Shown here one piece after another: positions 1 to 9,758 of a DNA stretch of 64,000 nt (position 1 is its first letter; each line of letters starts with the position of its first letter). The notes under the pieces were generated by a model that was given only the letters and a program-made list of their open reading frames with translations, had not been told where the DNA came from and did not search any database. The position numbers were made by a program, and so were the translations under genes. Source of the stretch: Plasmodium relictum (taxonomy: Eukaryota > Apicomplexa > Aconoidasida > Haemosporida > Plasmodiidae); contig NC_041692.1 of assembly GCF_900005765.1 (NCBI RefSeq), positions 1,860,001-1,924,000 of the forward strand, in the 5' to 3' direction.

Positions 1-599
1 AAATAATAGAATTATATAAAAAAGTTATACTTATTGAAAATAAAATTAAAAAAAATTTGAAAATAATCATTTAAAAAATGTTTATTCAACAAAAATTATT
101 ATGCAAATGGGAATTACTTAAAAAAGTATTTTTTAAAAAAATTATGATAAAATTTAAAAAAACATATTTAAAATATATGTATATGATATTACAATAAATA
201 ATTTATATATTTAAAATTTTTTTACTCAAAATTTATTCAAATTTTTTTACAGCAACGACAATAGATTCATTCTACAAAAAAAAAAAAAAAATGAAAAAGA
301 TAGAAATAAAATATATTAAAGGAATTTCATATATTGGTATACTAATTTATCAAAAAAACAAACAAAAATAAAAAAAACAAAACAAAATAAAAATATATTT
401 ATACATATGTTTTCTTTTTCTTTTTATTTTGCAGATATTCAAATGGATATGATTCTTTTCCTTTTAGCCAACGAAGAATTTTTAAGAAATGATTTATCTA
501 ATTTAAAAAAATAAAATAATACATAAATGAAAGAAGGATAAAAAATTTAACTCTAGAGTTTACTTTTATAAAGTTTATTTTGCTTTATTTTTTATTTTT
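1..599 (+). other. Left-edge region with possible terminal exons of a + strand gene
   Basis: No long open frame is present. A poly-T/ACAG acceptor-like site ends at 251. The open segment after it runs to a GTATAC donor-like site at about 342. A second strong acceptor (TTTTGCAG, ending at 434) is followed by an open segment that stops at 512-514. Joined in phase 1, these would give a roughly 55-codon C-terminus rich in Lys and then hydrophobic residues. A different frame of the second segment gives another plausible short tail, so the join is not settled. A 3' end near 514 on the + strand would be convergent with the minus-strand gene ending at 600. Bases 1-72 hold a short open stretch with no clear partner. 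Confidence 0.25.
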
Positions 600-878
600 C
601 TATTTAGTTACGTCTTTAATATCACAAATGTATTTGAAAATATTCCACATTACAAAAAGGTAAATAGAGACAAAAGAGAATGGAATAAAAAATAAATAAA
701 AAATTTCAGATTTAGAAAAATATTTTAATGCATCATTAATTTGTATTTCATTCTTTTCCTTTATGCTATTATTTATAATTTCCTTTTTTATATTGAATGT
801 TTTTGATGTTTTTAATTTTTTGTAATTCATAAAAAAATTATTTATTTTAAAAAATTTTCTACGAAAAAATTTAATCAT
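600..878 (-). CDS. Small single-TM protein, unknown function
   Basis: This is a 92-residue frame from ATG (876-878) to TAG (600-602). The N-terminal 30 residues are strongly basic (Arg/Lys with Phe/Asn). A charged linker follows, and then one hydrophobic segment at about residues 58-84 (Phe/Ile/Leu/Val-rich) with a short polar tail. That layout fits a tail-anchored or mitochondrial inner-membrane small subunit, but I recognise no family. It lies only about 200 bp downstream of the TUTase stop on the same strand, which is tight for two Plasmodium genes. It could therefore be a chance frame or have an unseen upstream exon. The ordered basic/linker/TM layout is the only argument that it is coding. 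Confidence 0.35.
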   Translation of the reverse strand: MIKFFRRKFFKINNFFMNYKKLKTSKTFNIKKEIINNSIKEKNEIQINDALKYFSKSEIFYLFFIPFSFVSIYLFVMWNIFKYICDIKDVTK

Positions 879-1076
879 TTTTAATAAAATTCAAAAAAAA
901 GAAAATATAAAAAAGAAAACCAAATATTATATAACACAAAATTAAATAAAATATTTAAAGTAAAAAATTAAAAAAATAAAATACTAATAAAATAAATAAC
1001 ATAATATAAAAAAAAAAAAAAATGAATTAAGAATAAAATTAATAAGATATATAAAAAGTTTAATTATGATTATTAA

Positions 1077-3543
1077 TTAAAACATATATAGATTTTGAAA
1101 AATTTTTCTTCTCAATAAATGATCTACAAAAAAAAAAAAAAAAGAAAAAAATGTTTTTACACTACATAAAAATTAATAAATATTAGAAAAAAATAAACAA
1201 AAGAACGAAAATTTGAAGAATTCACATAATATTTTTATAAATTTATATTTATTTGTATATGGAGAGAATTTTAAAATAATTAAAAAATTTCAATAATAAA
1301 ATTTATAGAAATAGAAATATGCTAGAATATTTATCATTAAATAAGTAATAACAAAAATCATTTTTTTTTTTCTATAAAATACCTTTGAGATCTATTTTTC
1401 TATTAGGTGTATTATCTTTTGTTTCTTCACAAATTAAATTTAAACTACTTCCCTATATAAAAAAAAAAAAAAATGACATGGGGATTTAACAGAAAATAAC
1501 ATAATAAAAAAGAAAAAAATAGATTTCTATTATTATTTTAATTAAGCTCTTATTATTTTATTAATTTTTTTTTTTAATTACATTTTTTAATTTATTATAA
1601 GCTGATTGAATTTTTTCAAACATTTTTTTCCAAGTGTTTATGCTATAAGTATTTACAATTTTTTTTGTTATTGGGCAATAAATATTTGCAGTCATATCCT
1701 TATTCTCAATAATTTGATTATTATATATATCTAGTGTAATTCCATTTTTGCAAATATCATTAGAATAAAACTAAAACAAAAAATAATGTAAAAAAATAGT
1801 TACATTTGACAACATACATAATCTTAATAGTATACACTATATAGTTATCTCATTTTATTTTTTACTTCAAAAAATCCATACAGTAATTTTGAAATGTCTT
1901 CTTTGTTTCGTTTTAAATTAGGAAACTTAGATTTTATATCTCTAAAATTACGAATAAGAAAATGAAATTTATGATAGAAATCAATATTTTATAAATTTAT
2001 TTTATTTTATTTATTTATTTATTTTTTTTTATTACTCTATATTTGTATAAAATGGCATCTGTACTTCATCTTGCAAAAAGAAATCTTAAGATATTAAAAA
2101 TAAATAATTATAAATTATATTTAGGAAAAAAAAAAAAAAGTGCAGTTTTTTTTTATTTACATTCACTATTAATTTCAAAAGAAGATGCATTTTCCCTTTC
2201 TATTGATCTATTAGAAAAATAGTAAAAAAAAAAAAAAAAATGTAAAGATATTCAATTTTTATCATAAAAATAGACAATTTTTTTCAGATATATATTAAAA
2301 ATATTACTTATATGAAGGTAATAATGGAACATTTAAATTTTGAAAAAAATAATAAGTTAACAAAAATAAAGCGTAAGAGCTAAAAGTACCTTGAGATCTT
2401 TTAAAAAAATAAAGTAAAAAAATATATGTACTAATAAATATGTTTATTAAAATATTTTGACATAACATGAAGATACTTATAAATATTTTGATATGCCACC
2501 TGTTATTAATATTTTTTTGTTTTGCCCAGTATTTGATTATTCTATTTATTATTGTAATTCTTTCATCTATATTACATAGAGAAGAAACAAATTTTGTATT
2601 TACTATTGCTGCTGTATTGTTAATACTAATATCACATATATTATTTTGTTGTTCATATATTTTAGCTATTGGAACAGATGCTTTAATTATATTTATTGTT
2701 AATGATGGATAAATTAAATTGATTGCATTTTTTATAACTCTTAAATTATATAAATAAGAATTTTTATCTTCACAATTTTCTACTACTATACAACAGTCAA
2801 TATCTGAATTTTTTATCCTTTAAAAAAATATATATATATGCATATATATATGTATGAATTTTATTAAAATATAAAATATCTTATTCTAATTAATTTCATT
2901 TTTCTTTGTCTAATAAATATTTTTTCATTTTTTTTTTTTTTTGCAATTTTAGAATTAATTACCATATATTATTTTCGCATGAACCAACAAAATAAATTTT
3001 TCCTTTCAAATTTGGCTTTATTGCACTCTTTAATAAATAATAAATTTCCTCTTTTTTTTTATCAATAAAAGAATTCTCTGTTAACTTTTTATGGATATCT
3101 AAAATTTCTTTTTTTAAATTTTTCTTATTTAAGAAATTATTTGTTAAATAAATATTGTTATTTGACTTATGATTATGTGGCACATAATTTCCAGAAGACA
3201 TTTTTCTAACGAACATGGATAAATAATTGATTCTGTTTCTACTAATTAACCCATTTAAGTTCCTTTTTTTATAAATTTTAATGTTTCTTTTTTCAATAAA
3301 GCTTTTATTGATAAAGGAAGCTTCATTTTCACTTAATTTTATTCTACTATAATTTTCATTACTAATAATTTTTCTATTTGTGTAAACTTTATTTAAATTG
3401 TTCTGAAAATAAATTTTATTTTTTTTTCTTTTTAATAGTATGTGGCATAGCAATTGTATTTCCTGTTTTTGCAAAAATATATTTTCTATAGGAGGTATTT
3501 TTAAATATTCGTTAAAAAGATGAGCTTTATAAAGAGTAGCCAT
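1077..3543 (-). CDS. TUTase / non-canonical poly(A) polymerase, nine exons
   Basis: This is a nucleotidyltransferase that would add U or A tails to RNA 3' ends. Exons on the minus strand are 3543-2963, 2817-2500, 2397-2308, 2207-2161, 2069-2036, 1941-1866, 1770-1582, 1452-1383 and 1123-1077. All phases agree and give 483 residues. Visible motifs are the Gly-Ser of the nucleotidyltransferase fold (VGSCENN, G187/S188), the metal-binding pair in NSDIDCC (D199, D201), and a third carboxylate in NICDISINN (D256). Next come KYWAKQK and a GTFSSYALFLL segment typical of the central domain. A PAP-associated domain with LLYGFFEFYS follows near residue 380. The 150 N-terminal residues are basic and lineage-specific. 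The second intron (2499-2398) is 102 nt and open in frame, so it could be retained. If the intron after 1582 is not removed, the protein ends at 1561 (451 residues). The last two exons are the least certain. U versus A specificity cannot be told from sequence. Confidence 0.85.
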
Positions 3544-4720
3544 TTTTACTTAAAAACGTAAAAATTTTATTTTCAATCATTTTTACATGCTTTGAAAATG
3601 ATTAAATATATATAAATATTCTTAGTGATTTTCAAAAATTTTATATATTATTTCATTTCCACATATATGTAAGAATAATATATACTTAAATATATATTAA
3701 AAGGAAATAATTTATAATTAAAGAAGAAAAATTCTTTATTATAAAAACTTATTTGTTTTTTTTAATTTTGTTGAATTGTGTTTATTATTTTCTATAAGTT
3801 ATAATTTATCTAAATATGTAAAAGAAAAAATGAATACAAAAATTAAGAGATATTCCAAAAATACAAAAACGGCATAAAGATATAAAAATGAAGTAAAAAA
3901 AAAATGTGATTAGTATGATATAATTTATTAAGAATAACAAAATTGTGTCAATTATTTTTTTTGTTAATTAAATATTAGAAAAAATTCAATGATATACTAT
4001 ATTTTTAAAAATATTATAAAATATTCTTTCCATTTTTTTTGAATTAAAATTAATACATTTATTATTTTTTTTTTTTAGTTTATATTAATTTAAAAGAAGT
4101 ATCATAAAAAAAAAAAAAAAATAAATAATAAATAAATAAAAATAAATGAAATTTTAAATAAATATTTTTTAAAAACATACACAGTAAAAAATTTTGTATA
4201 AAGAAGTTAATAATATATATATATTCATATGGAATTTTATATATTTTTAATTAAAACTAAAAAATATAAATATATAATTCTAGTTAAGAAATTATATTTT
4301 AAAATTGAATATTTATATATTATATTATTATATTTTAATTTTATATATAAATTATAAAAGTTTATTTCTTTTAATTTTTTTTTCTTAAAAAATGCTGTAT
4401 AATTCATAATAAAATAAAATCAATTAATTATAATGAAATGGAAAAACTGTTTAAAGCTGATGAAAATGATAAGAATCGATAACAAAATATATATATATAG
4501 GGATTTAATTGAAATGAATTAAATATATTCTTTAATAATAAAAAGAATATGTATTTGAAACAAAATATACATATAAGCAATTTAAAACATAAGAAATTTT
4601 AAAATGAAAAGTTTACAAAGTATATATATATTACAACAAAGTAGTTTAGTATAATTAGAAGGAATATAAATAAAAAAAAGAAGGATGATTCATCTAAAAT
4701 TTATATGTAAATATATATAC
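3544..4720. other. Intergenic, EF-G 3' side to TUTase 5' side
   Basis: This is AT-rich spacer between two minus-strand genes, so it should hold the TUTase promoter and 5' UTR and the EF-G 3' UTR. It has long poly-A/T tracts and TA runs. Two short ATG frames on the + strand (near 3831 and 4434, 15 and 29 codons) show no supporting features. I see no RNA gene. Confidence 0.6.
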
Positions 4721-7048
4721 TTATTTATTATTTTTTTGTTTTAAGATTTCATCTAGATCATTTTTGCTAACTTGCTCATATCTGGCGAATTCCATCGTAT
4801 ACGTACCTTGTCCTTGTGTAATAGCTCTAATTTCATTTATATAATTAAACATATGCTTTAATGGAATATCTGCATAAATATAAATTATATTCATATTATT
4901 AACAATATTAATTACTAGCCCTTTTCTTTTTGTTATACTTGTTAAAATATTGCTTTGATGCTCATAATTTGATATAATTTCAACAAGCATAATTGGTTCT
5001 AAAAGTACAGGGCAGAAATTATGATAATTTTCTTTAATTAAATTTATAGTTGCTTTTTTAAATGCTAAATCATTACTATCTACTTCATGAATTTTTCCAC
5101 CAATTAGTCTCATTTTCATATTAATAATTTCTGAATTGTATAAATATCCTTTTTCTATTTGTTCTTTAAAAGCTTTTTCAATAGAAAGAATGAAGTTCTT
5201 TGGTAAGTCATTACCTATTACTTCATTTACAAATATACAATGAGTAGTATCATTATAATTATCAGAAATTGTTTCGAAAATCGCATGAACATGTGCATAT
5301 AATCCAGCACCTCCTTTTTGTTTTTTATAAGTATATGAACATTCATACGGTTTTGTAATTGTTTCTTTAAAGTTAATTTTTGGATTTTTTAAATTAACAT
5401 TAATATTGTATTCTCTTTTTAACCTTTCTTTATAAATTTCGAGTTGTAATTCTCCTATACCTTCAAAAATTGTTTCTTTTGTTTGTTCATCTGTCTTTAC
5501 ATAAAAAGTAGGGTCTTCTTTTGTAAATTTGTTTAAGGCTTTTGTTAATTTGGTCATATCTCCCTTTTTTAAAATTTCCACAGCAACTGATATAACAGGT
5601 TTAGGAACACATATATTTAATAAATGAAAATTCGCATTTATTCCATTGGTGTATGTTGTTCCTGTAGATCCATTAATTCCATTTATAGCTACTATATCTC
5701 CTGCATATGCTTCATTAATTTCTTTTGCCATATTAGAATGCATTTTCATAATTTTTTTTACCACTTCTTTTTTATTTGTTATCATATTTGTTATCATATC
5801 TTTCTTTTTAATTTTCCCTTGATATATTCGAAAATAACTCATTTGACCATGCATAGAATCTTCTTGTATTTTAAATAAAAAACCTACCATAGGCAAAGTG
5901 TTATCGCATTTTAGTTCCACCTTTTTCTTATTTTTATTTTTCATAAGATTTTCACCTGAATTTTCAACATTAAAAATTTCTTCATCCTTTTCACTCTGAT
6001 TACTTTTATTTTCATTAGAATTTTCTTTATAAATAAAACCGTAATTATTGATATCCTTTGGTGAAGGTAAAAAATTACAAACGTAATTTAACAAAATTTG
6101 CACACCAACATTATTTTTTGCACTACCTAAACAAATAGGGGCTAATTTATTTTTAATTGTGCATTTACGAATAGCGTCATATACATCACAATTTTTAATG
6201 TCATTTATATCATTGTTTAAATAAATTTCTGCAAATTCGTCATCTATATCTGCTAACTTCTCAAAAATTCTATTTCTTAACAATTCTTTCGTTTGAAAGG
6301 AAAAGGAGGGATCATACTTCAAAATTTCCTCTTCCTTTATCTCTTCCACGAATATACCATTTTTTCCTTTAAATAAATAACCTTTTTTTTCAATTAAATC
6401 ATACACTCCCTTAAGTTTTTGCTCAATTCCTATGGGAATTTGTAATAAAATAGTATTTAAGTTCAATTTCTTTTCAATAGTACTTAATGTTCTTTCTACA
6501 TTTGCTCCATCTCTATCTAATTTATTTATAAAAAGAATTCTTGGGATGAAATATCTATCCATTTGTCTATTCACTGTTAATGTTTGACTTTGTACGCCGG
6601 AAACTCCACAAATAACTAAAATAGCTGCATCCAGTACTCTTAAAGATCTTTCTACTTCAATAGTAAAATCAACATGCCCAGGAGTGTCAATTATATTAAT
6701 AGTATATATTTTATTATTCACATCCCAATTACAGTTGGTTGCCGCTGATTGTATTGTAATTCCCTTTTCTCTTTCTAGATCCATGGAATCCATTGTTGCA
6801 CCTATTCCATCACTTCCTCTGACTTCGTGGATGCTTTTTATTTTTCCAGTATAATATAATATTCTTTCTGTTAATGTAGTTTTTCCTGCATCTATGTGTG
6901 CACTAATTCCAATATTTCGCAAATTTTCTACAGAGCTTGAAAAATTATATGAATTGTTCAGGAATAAAAATGTTTTATTATGCAACCTTTTTTTAAATAG
7001 CCAAAGTTTTTTTTTTACGAGAACCCTACTATATCCTATCATTGTCAT
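4721..7048 (-). CDS. Elongation factor G, mitochondrial type
   Basis: This is a translational GTPase that moves tRNA and mRNA through the ribosome after peptide bond formation. It is a single exon of 775 residues. The G domain has AHIDAGKTT at 50-58, the switch-1 stretch REKGITIQSAAT at 93-104, DTPGHVDFT at 121-129 and NKLD at 175-178. Domains II-V follow. Domain III shows ELQLEIYKERL and domain IV shows KQKGGAGLYAHV. The first 40 residues are rich in Lys/Arg/Leu/Phe without acidic residues, as in a mitochondrial presequence. The spacing IGATMDSMDLEREKG is like mitochondrial EF-G1. The parasite also has an apicoplast EF-G, but nothing here looks like a secretory signal plus transit peptide. 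An insert of about 40 polar residues near 345-385 (Asn/Lys/Glu-rich) sits between the G domain and domain II. It is absent from bacterial EF-G and typical of Plasmodium low-complexity insertions. A second in-frame ATG lies two codons downstream. Confidence 0.95.
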   Translation of the reverse strand: MTMIGYSRVLVKKKLWLFKKRLHNKTFLFLNNSYNFSSSVENLRNIGISAHIDAGKTTLTERILYYTGKIKSIHEVRGSDGIGATMDSMDLEREKGITIQSAATNCNWDVNNKIYTINIIDTPGHVDFTIEVERSLRVLDAAILVICGVSGVQSQTLTVNRQMDRYFIPRILFINKLDRDGANVERTLSTIEKKLNLNTILLQIPIGIEQKLKGVYDLIEKKGYLFKGKNGIFVEEIKEEEILKYDPSFSFQTKELLRNRIFEKLADIDDEFAEIYLNNDINDIKNCDVYDAIRKCTIKNKLAPICLGSAKNNVGVQILLNYVCNFLPSPKDINNYGFIYKENSNENKSNQSEKDEEIFNVENSGENLMKNKNKKKVELKCDNTLPMVGFLFKIQEDSMHGQMSYFRIYQGKIKKKDMITNMITNKKEVVKKIMKMHSNMAKEINEAYAGDIVAINGINGSTGTTYTNGINANFHLLNICVPKPVISVAVEILKKGDMTKLTKALNKFTKEDPTFYVKTDEQTKETIFEGIGELQLEIYKERLKREYNINVNLKNPKINFKETITKPYECSYTYKKQKGGAGLYAHVHAIFETISDNYNDTTHCIFVNEVIGNDLPKNFILSIEKAFKEQIEKGYLYNSEIINMKMRLIGGKIHEVDSNDLAFKKATINLIKENYHNFCPVLLEPIMLVEIISNYEHQSNILTSITKRKGLVINIVNNMNIIYIYADIPLKHMFNYINEIRAITQGQGTYTMEFARYEQVSKNDLDEILKQKNNK

Positions 7049-7449
7049 AAAATATATTATAAAATAAAAAAAAAAAAAAGTAAATCAAATCATATTTTTA
7101 ATTATTAAGGAAAAAATAAAATAAAATAAATAATAAAAAAAATAATAAAAAAAAAAAAAAAATATAAAAATAAAAAAAGTAAAAAAAATAGTAAAAAAAT
7201 AGTAAAAAAAAAGAAAACAAAATAAAATAAAAACTAAAAAATATATATCTACATATATATATATTTAAAATAGATAAATTGTAAATAAAAAAAAAAAAAA
7301 ATAAAATAATAAATGTATGCATAAATGTTAATAAAACTTTGTTTTTTTAATTATAATTAATTGATAATATACTTTTTCTCTTTTTATAATTATGAATATA
7401 TTAATTTACAATAAAACATAAGATAAATTTAATTGAACAATTTAGAACT
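7049..7449. other. Divergent intergenic region, EF-G / OST4
   Basis: Head-to-head spacer of 400 bp made largely of A-tracts and TA repeats. It must hold the start regions of both genes, or a shared bidirectional promoter. A Phe/Tyr/Leu-only minus-strand frame at 7098-7322 is composed of A-tracts and is not a gene. Confidence 0.6.
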
Positions 7450-7681
7450 ATGGATTATGAACTGTATTTAATTTCAAATATTATGGGTAATTTTTTTTTT
7501 AAATTTATCTTTATATAAAAAAAACTTTTTTGCAATTAAAAAAAAAATAAAAATAAAAAGAATATCTTAAACTTTTTAATGCTTTTTTCATGTTTTTTTC
7601 ATACTTTTCTCAGGAATATTTATTGTTATTTTAATATTTTTTTTTCATTATTTATTCTCCGATATGGAAGATTTTAAATAA
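7450..7681 (+). CDS. OST4: OST4-like oligosaccharyltransferase mini-subunit (34 aa)
   Basis: Two short exons, 7450-7486 and 7614-7681, joined at G|GTAATT ... TTCTCAG|GA in phase 1, encode 34 residues. The layout matches OST4 of yeast and animals (about 36-37 residues). It has a short acidic lumenal start, then Leu/Ile/Ser with an Asn-Ile-Met-Gly motif where human OST4 has Asn-Met-Leu-Gly. One hydrophobic helix follows and contains the conserved His-Tyr pair (FFFHYLF against LYHYV), and the tail is short and polar. OST4 sits in the ER membrane against the catalytic STT3 subunit and stabilises the complex that transfers glycan to Asn. Plasmodium makes very short N-glycan precursors, so a retained OST4 suggests that a small multi-subunit complex remains. 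The next gene starts 310 bp downstream on the same strand. The main doubt is the small size. The match in motif order and length makes chance unlikely. Confidence 0.85.
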
Positions 7682-7991
7682 AAGTATTCATAGTAATTAT
7701 TTATATTTATTTGAGCAACGAAATCTTTATTATACTTTAGTTTTTTGGCGTTATTTTATTTATTATTATTTTTATATATGTAGACTATAATACATTACTG
7801 TATATGTTATTTTTGTTCCTTATAGTGTAAATCACTTTACGTTTTTCTATTTCTTAAAGAATAATAGTTTTAAATTGAGTAAAATAAACAAAAAAAAAGG
7901 AAAATGGAATTTTTTTGAAACAATTTTTTTAGTATTCTAATTAGACGAATTGATAATTTTTTAATTCATTTTTTTTATTCATAATAATAAA
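7682..7991. other. Intergenic, OST4 to FAM32A-like gene
   Basis: Short AT-rich spacer of 310 bp between two + strand genes. I see no features beyond A/T tracts. Confidence 0.6.
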
Positions 7992-8414
7992 ATGAAAGAT
8001 AACGAATTTGTTGGAGGAAAATTAAAAATTAAAGGATTAAGAATAAAAAAAAAAAATAAGAAAAAGAAGAGAGAGATAAAGAGTGATGGAAATGATTCTA
8101 AATCCATGGGAAATAATGAAAATAAATATAACAATGAGTATTTTACTAAAGAAAATAAAAACGTAAAAACAGAAAATAAACAAGAAAACGAATCCTTGAA
8201 TAAAATAGATGATGAAGATAAAAAATTAAAGGAAATATTAGAATCTAATTTAACAGAAGCAGAAAAGGCATATAAGCTAGTATTAAAAAAAAGAGAAAAG
8301 CAAAGAATAGAAAAAATCCTACAAGAAAGTTATCGTGAACGCTTGCAAAAGTTCAACGACAACTTGGCTTCATTAAGTGAACATTTTGATATACCTAAGG
8401 TTGGCCCAGGGTAA
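7992..8414 (+). CDS. FAM32A-like spliceosomal protein
   Basis: This is a single-exon protein of 140 residues. It starts with a short motif (FVGGKLKIKG) and a Lys/Arg block like the GGxLKLKG start of FAM32A. A variable polar linker follows at about residues 35-80. The conserved C-terminal helix region has LTEAEKAY, KKREKQRIEKIL, RLQKFNDNLASLSEHFDIPKV and ends GPG, as many FAM32 proteins do. In humans FAM32A enters the catalytic spliceosome at the second step and helps dock the 3' splice site for exon ligation. The protein is nuclear and basic. Length is close to the family's usual 110-140 residues. A GG|GTAAAA donor-like string overlaps the stop, but the GPG ending is the family norm, so I keep the stop at 8412-8414. 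Confidence 0.88.
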   Translation: MKDNEFVGGKLKIKGLRIKKKNKKKKREIKSDGNDSKSMGNNENKYNNEYFTKENKNVKTENKQENESLNKIDDEDKKLKEILESNLTEAEKAYKLVLKKREKQRIEKILQESYRERLQKFNDNLASLSEHFDIPKVGPG

Positions 8415-9758
8415 AACTAAATAAAGGTAGAGTATTATTTAAAAAGTTAAATTATAATTACTAGAAAGAGTAATAATAAAAGATTTTTATTTTTCTATTA
8501 AAAAGAAATAAACTAAACTGGAATTATTCAAATTAAAGAGAGAAAAAAAAAGAAAGAAATAAAATATATTATGTTATATCTTTAAAATTATTATAACAAA
8601 TATATGACTTTTTTTTTTTAAAAAAATTCAAAAATTATAAATAATAAAGTTTTTGAAATTAAAAGTTGATTTTTTTAGAAAATAAAATGTGTTTACTTCA
8701 AAATAAATTTAAAATTATAAGATATTCAGGAAATTAAAATAAAATAATATATGTATATATAAGAATACTGTACAATGTAGTGAAATAATATAATATAATA
8801 TAATATAAAAGAATAACAAAATTTTTTTTTTGACAAAAATTAAAAAAAAAAGTATAGTATAGTAATAGATAAAATAATGATATATAAAATATAAACAAAA
8901 TATTTAAAATATACATTAAAAAAATTAAGCAAAAAAATGTAAAACAAAATTATAAATTATTGTAAAGAAAATAAAATGATTCAACAAAATAATTAGAGTA
9001 TTTTTAAAATAGATATGAAAATGTGTAGATAATATTTATTTTCGTTTATAAATGTCAAAAAATAACTCATTTAAATGAGTTTAGAAAAAAAAAAAATAGA
9101 AATTATTAGGGCATATATCAATAATAAATAGTTATAAAAAGTTAAAAAAAAAAAAATTATAGACACTAGAATATGAATTTATATATATATATATTTTAAA
9201 ATATAACGATATAATAGAATTTTTTATTTATTACAAAATTTTAAAAATTGCAAGATAAAAAAATAAAATTAAAACTTTGTATAATAAACTTCGTATTTAT
9301 TGATCGATCCATTAATTTAAAATTTTTTTATTGCTTCTTATAGATAATGAAAAAAAAATTATATATTAAAGATATTTTCTTTCAAAATATTCTTTATTTT
9401 TGAATAAGCATTAAATATTATATTTAGTATTTTTCTTCTTAAGTATATTATCATGTTTGTATTTTTATCAATTTTATAATAATCTAAATTTCAGAATCTT
9501 CAAACTTCTTATTTTATTATACAATATATTTAAACAATACACTACACTATTTTTTAAATAAATTAATATATTATCACTTTTTTTTTTTTTTTTTTTGTAT
9601 TAATCTTTATATAGTTATATTTATCATGACATTATTTTTTAAATACTGGAAATACTTATAAAATTTTATTATGTACTTATAATTTTGTTTTGTGTTGTAT
9701 TAAATATAAAAGAGTTATTTTTAAGTAGATGAATACTAAGAGACAGTGAATTATTTTT
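8415..9758. other. Convergent intergenic region
   Basis: Spacer between the 3' ends of the FAM32A-like gene (+) and the Asn-rich gene (-). It consists of long A and T tracts and short TA runs. I checked both strands for short exons like those of OST4 and saw none with convincing splice sites or motifs. Confidence 0.55.

Noticed and set aside
2467-2712. 81-codon + strand hydrophobic frame
   Set aside because: It overlaps the antisense of the TUTase exon that carries the third catalytic Asp and conserved motifs, so the minus strand is the coding one.
3831-4525. Short + strand ORFs of 15 and 29 codons
   Set aside because: Start and stop by chance in AT-rich sequence. No splice partners and no family resemblance such as that seen for OST4.
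7098-7322. 74-codon minus-strand Phe/Tyr frame between EF-G and OST4
   Set aside because: Made of A-tracts read in antisense. No coding character and it lies in the divergent promoter region.
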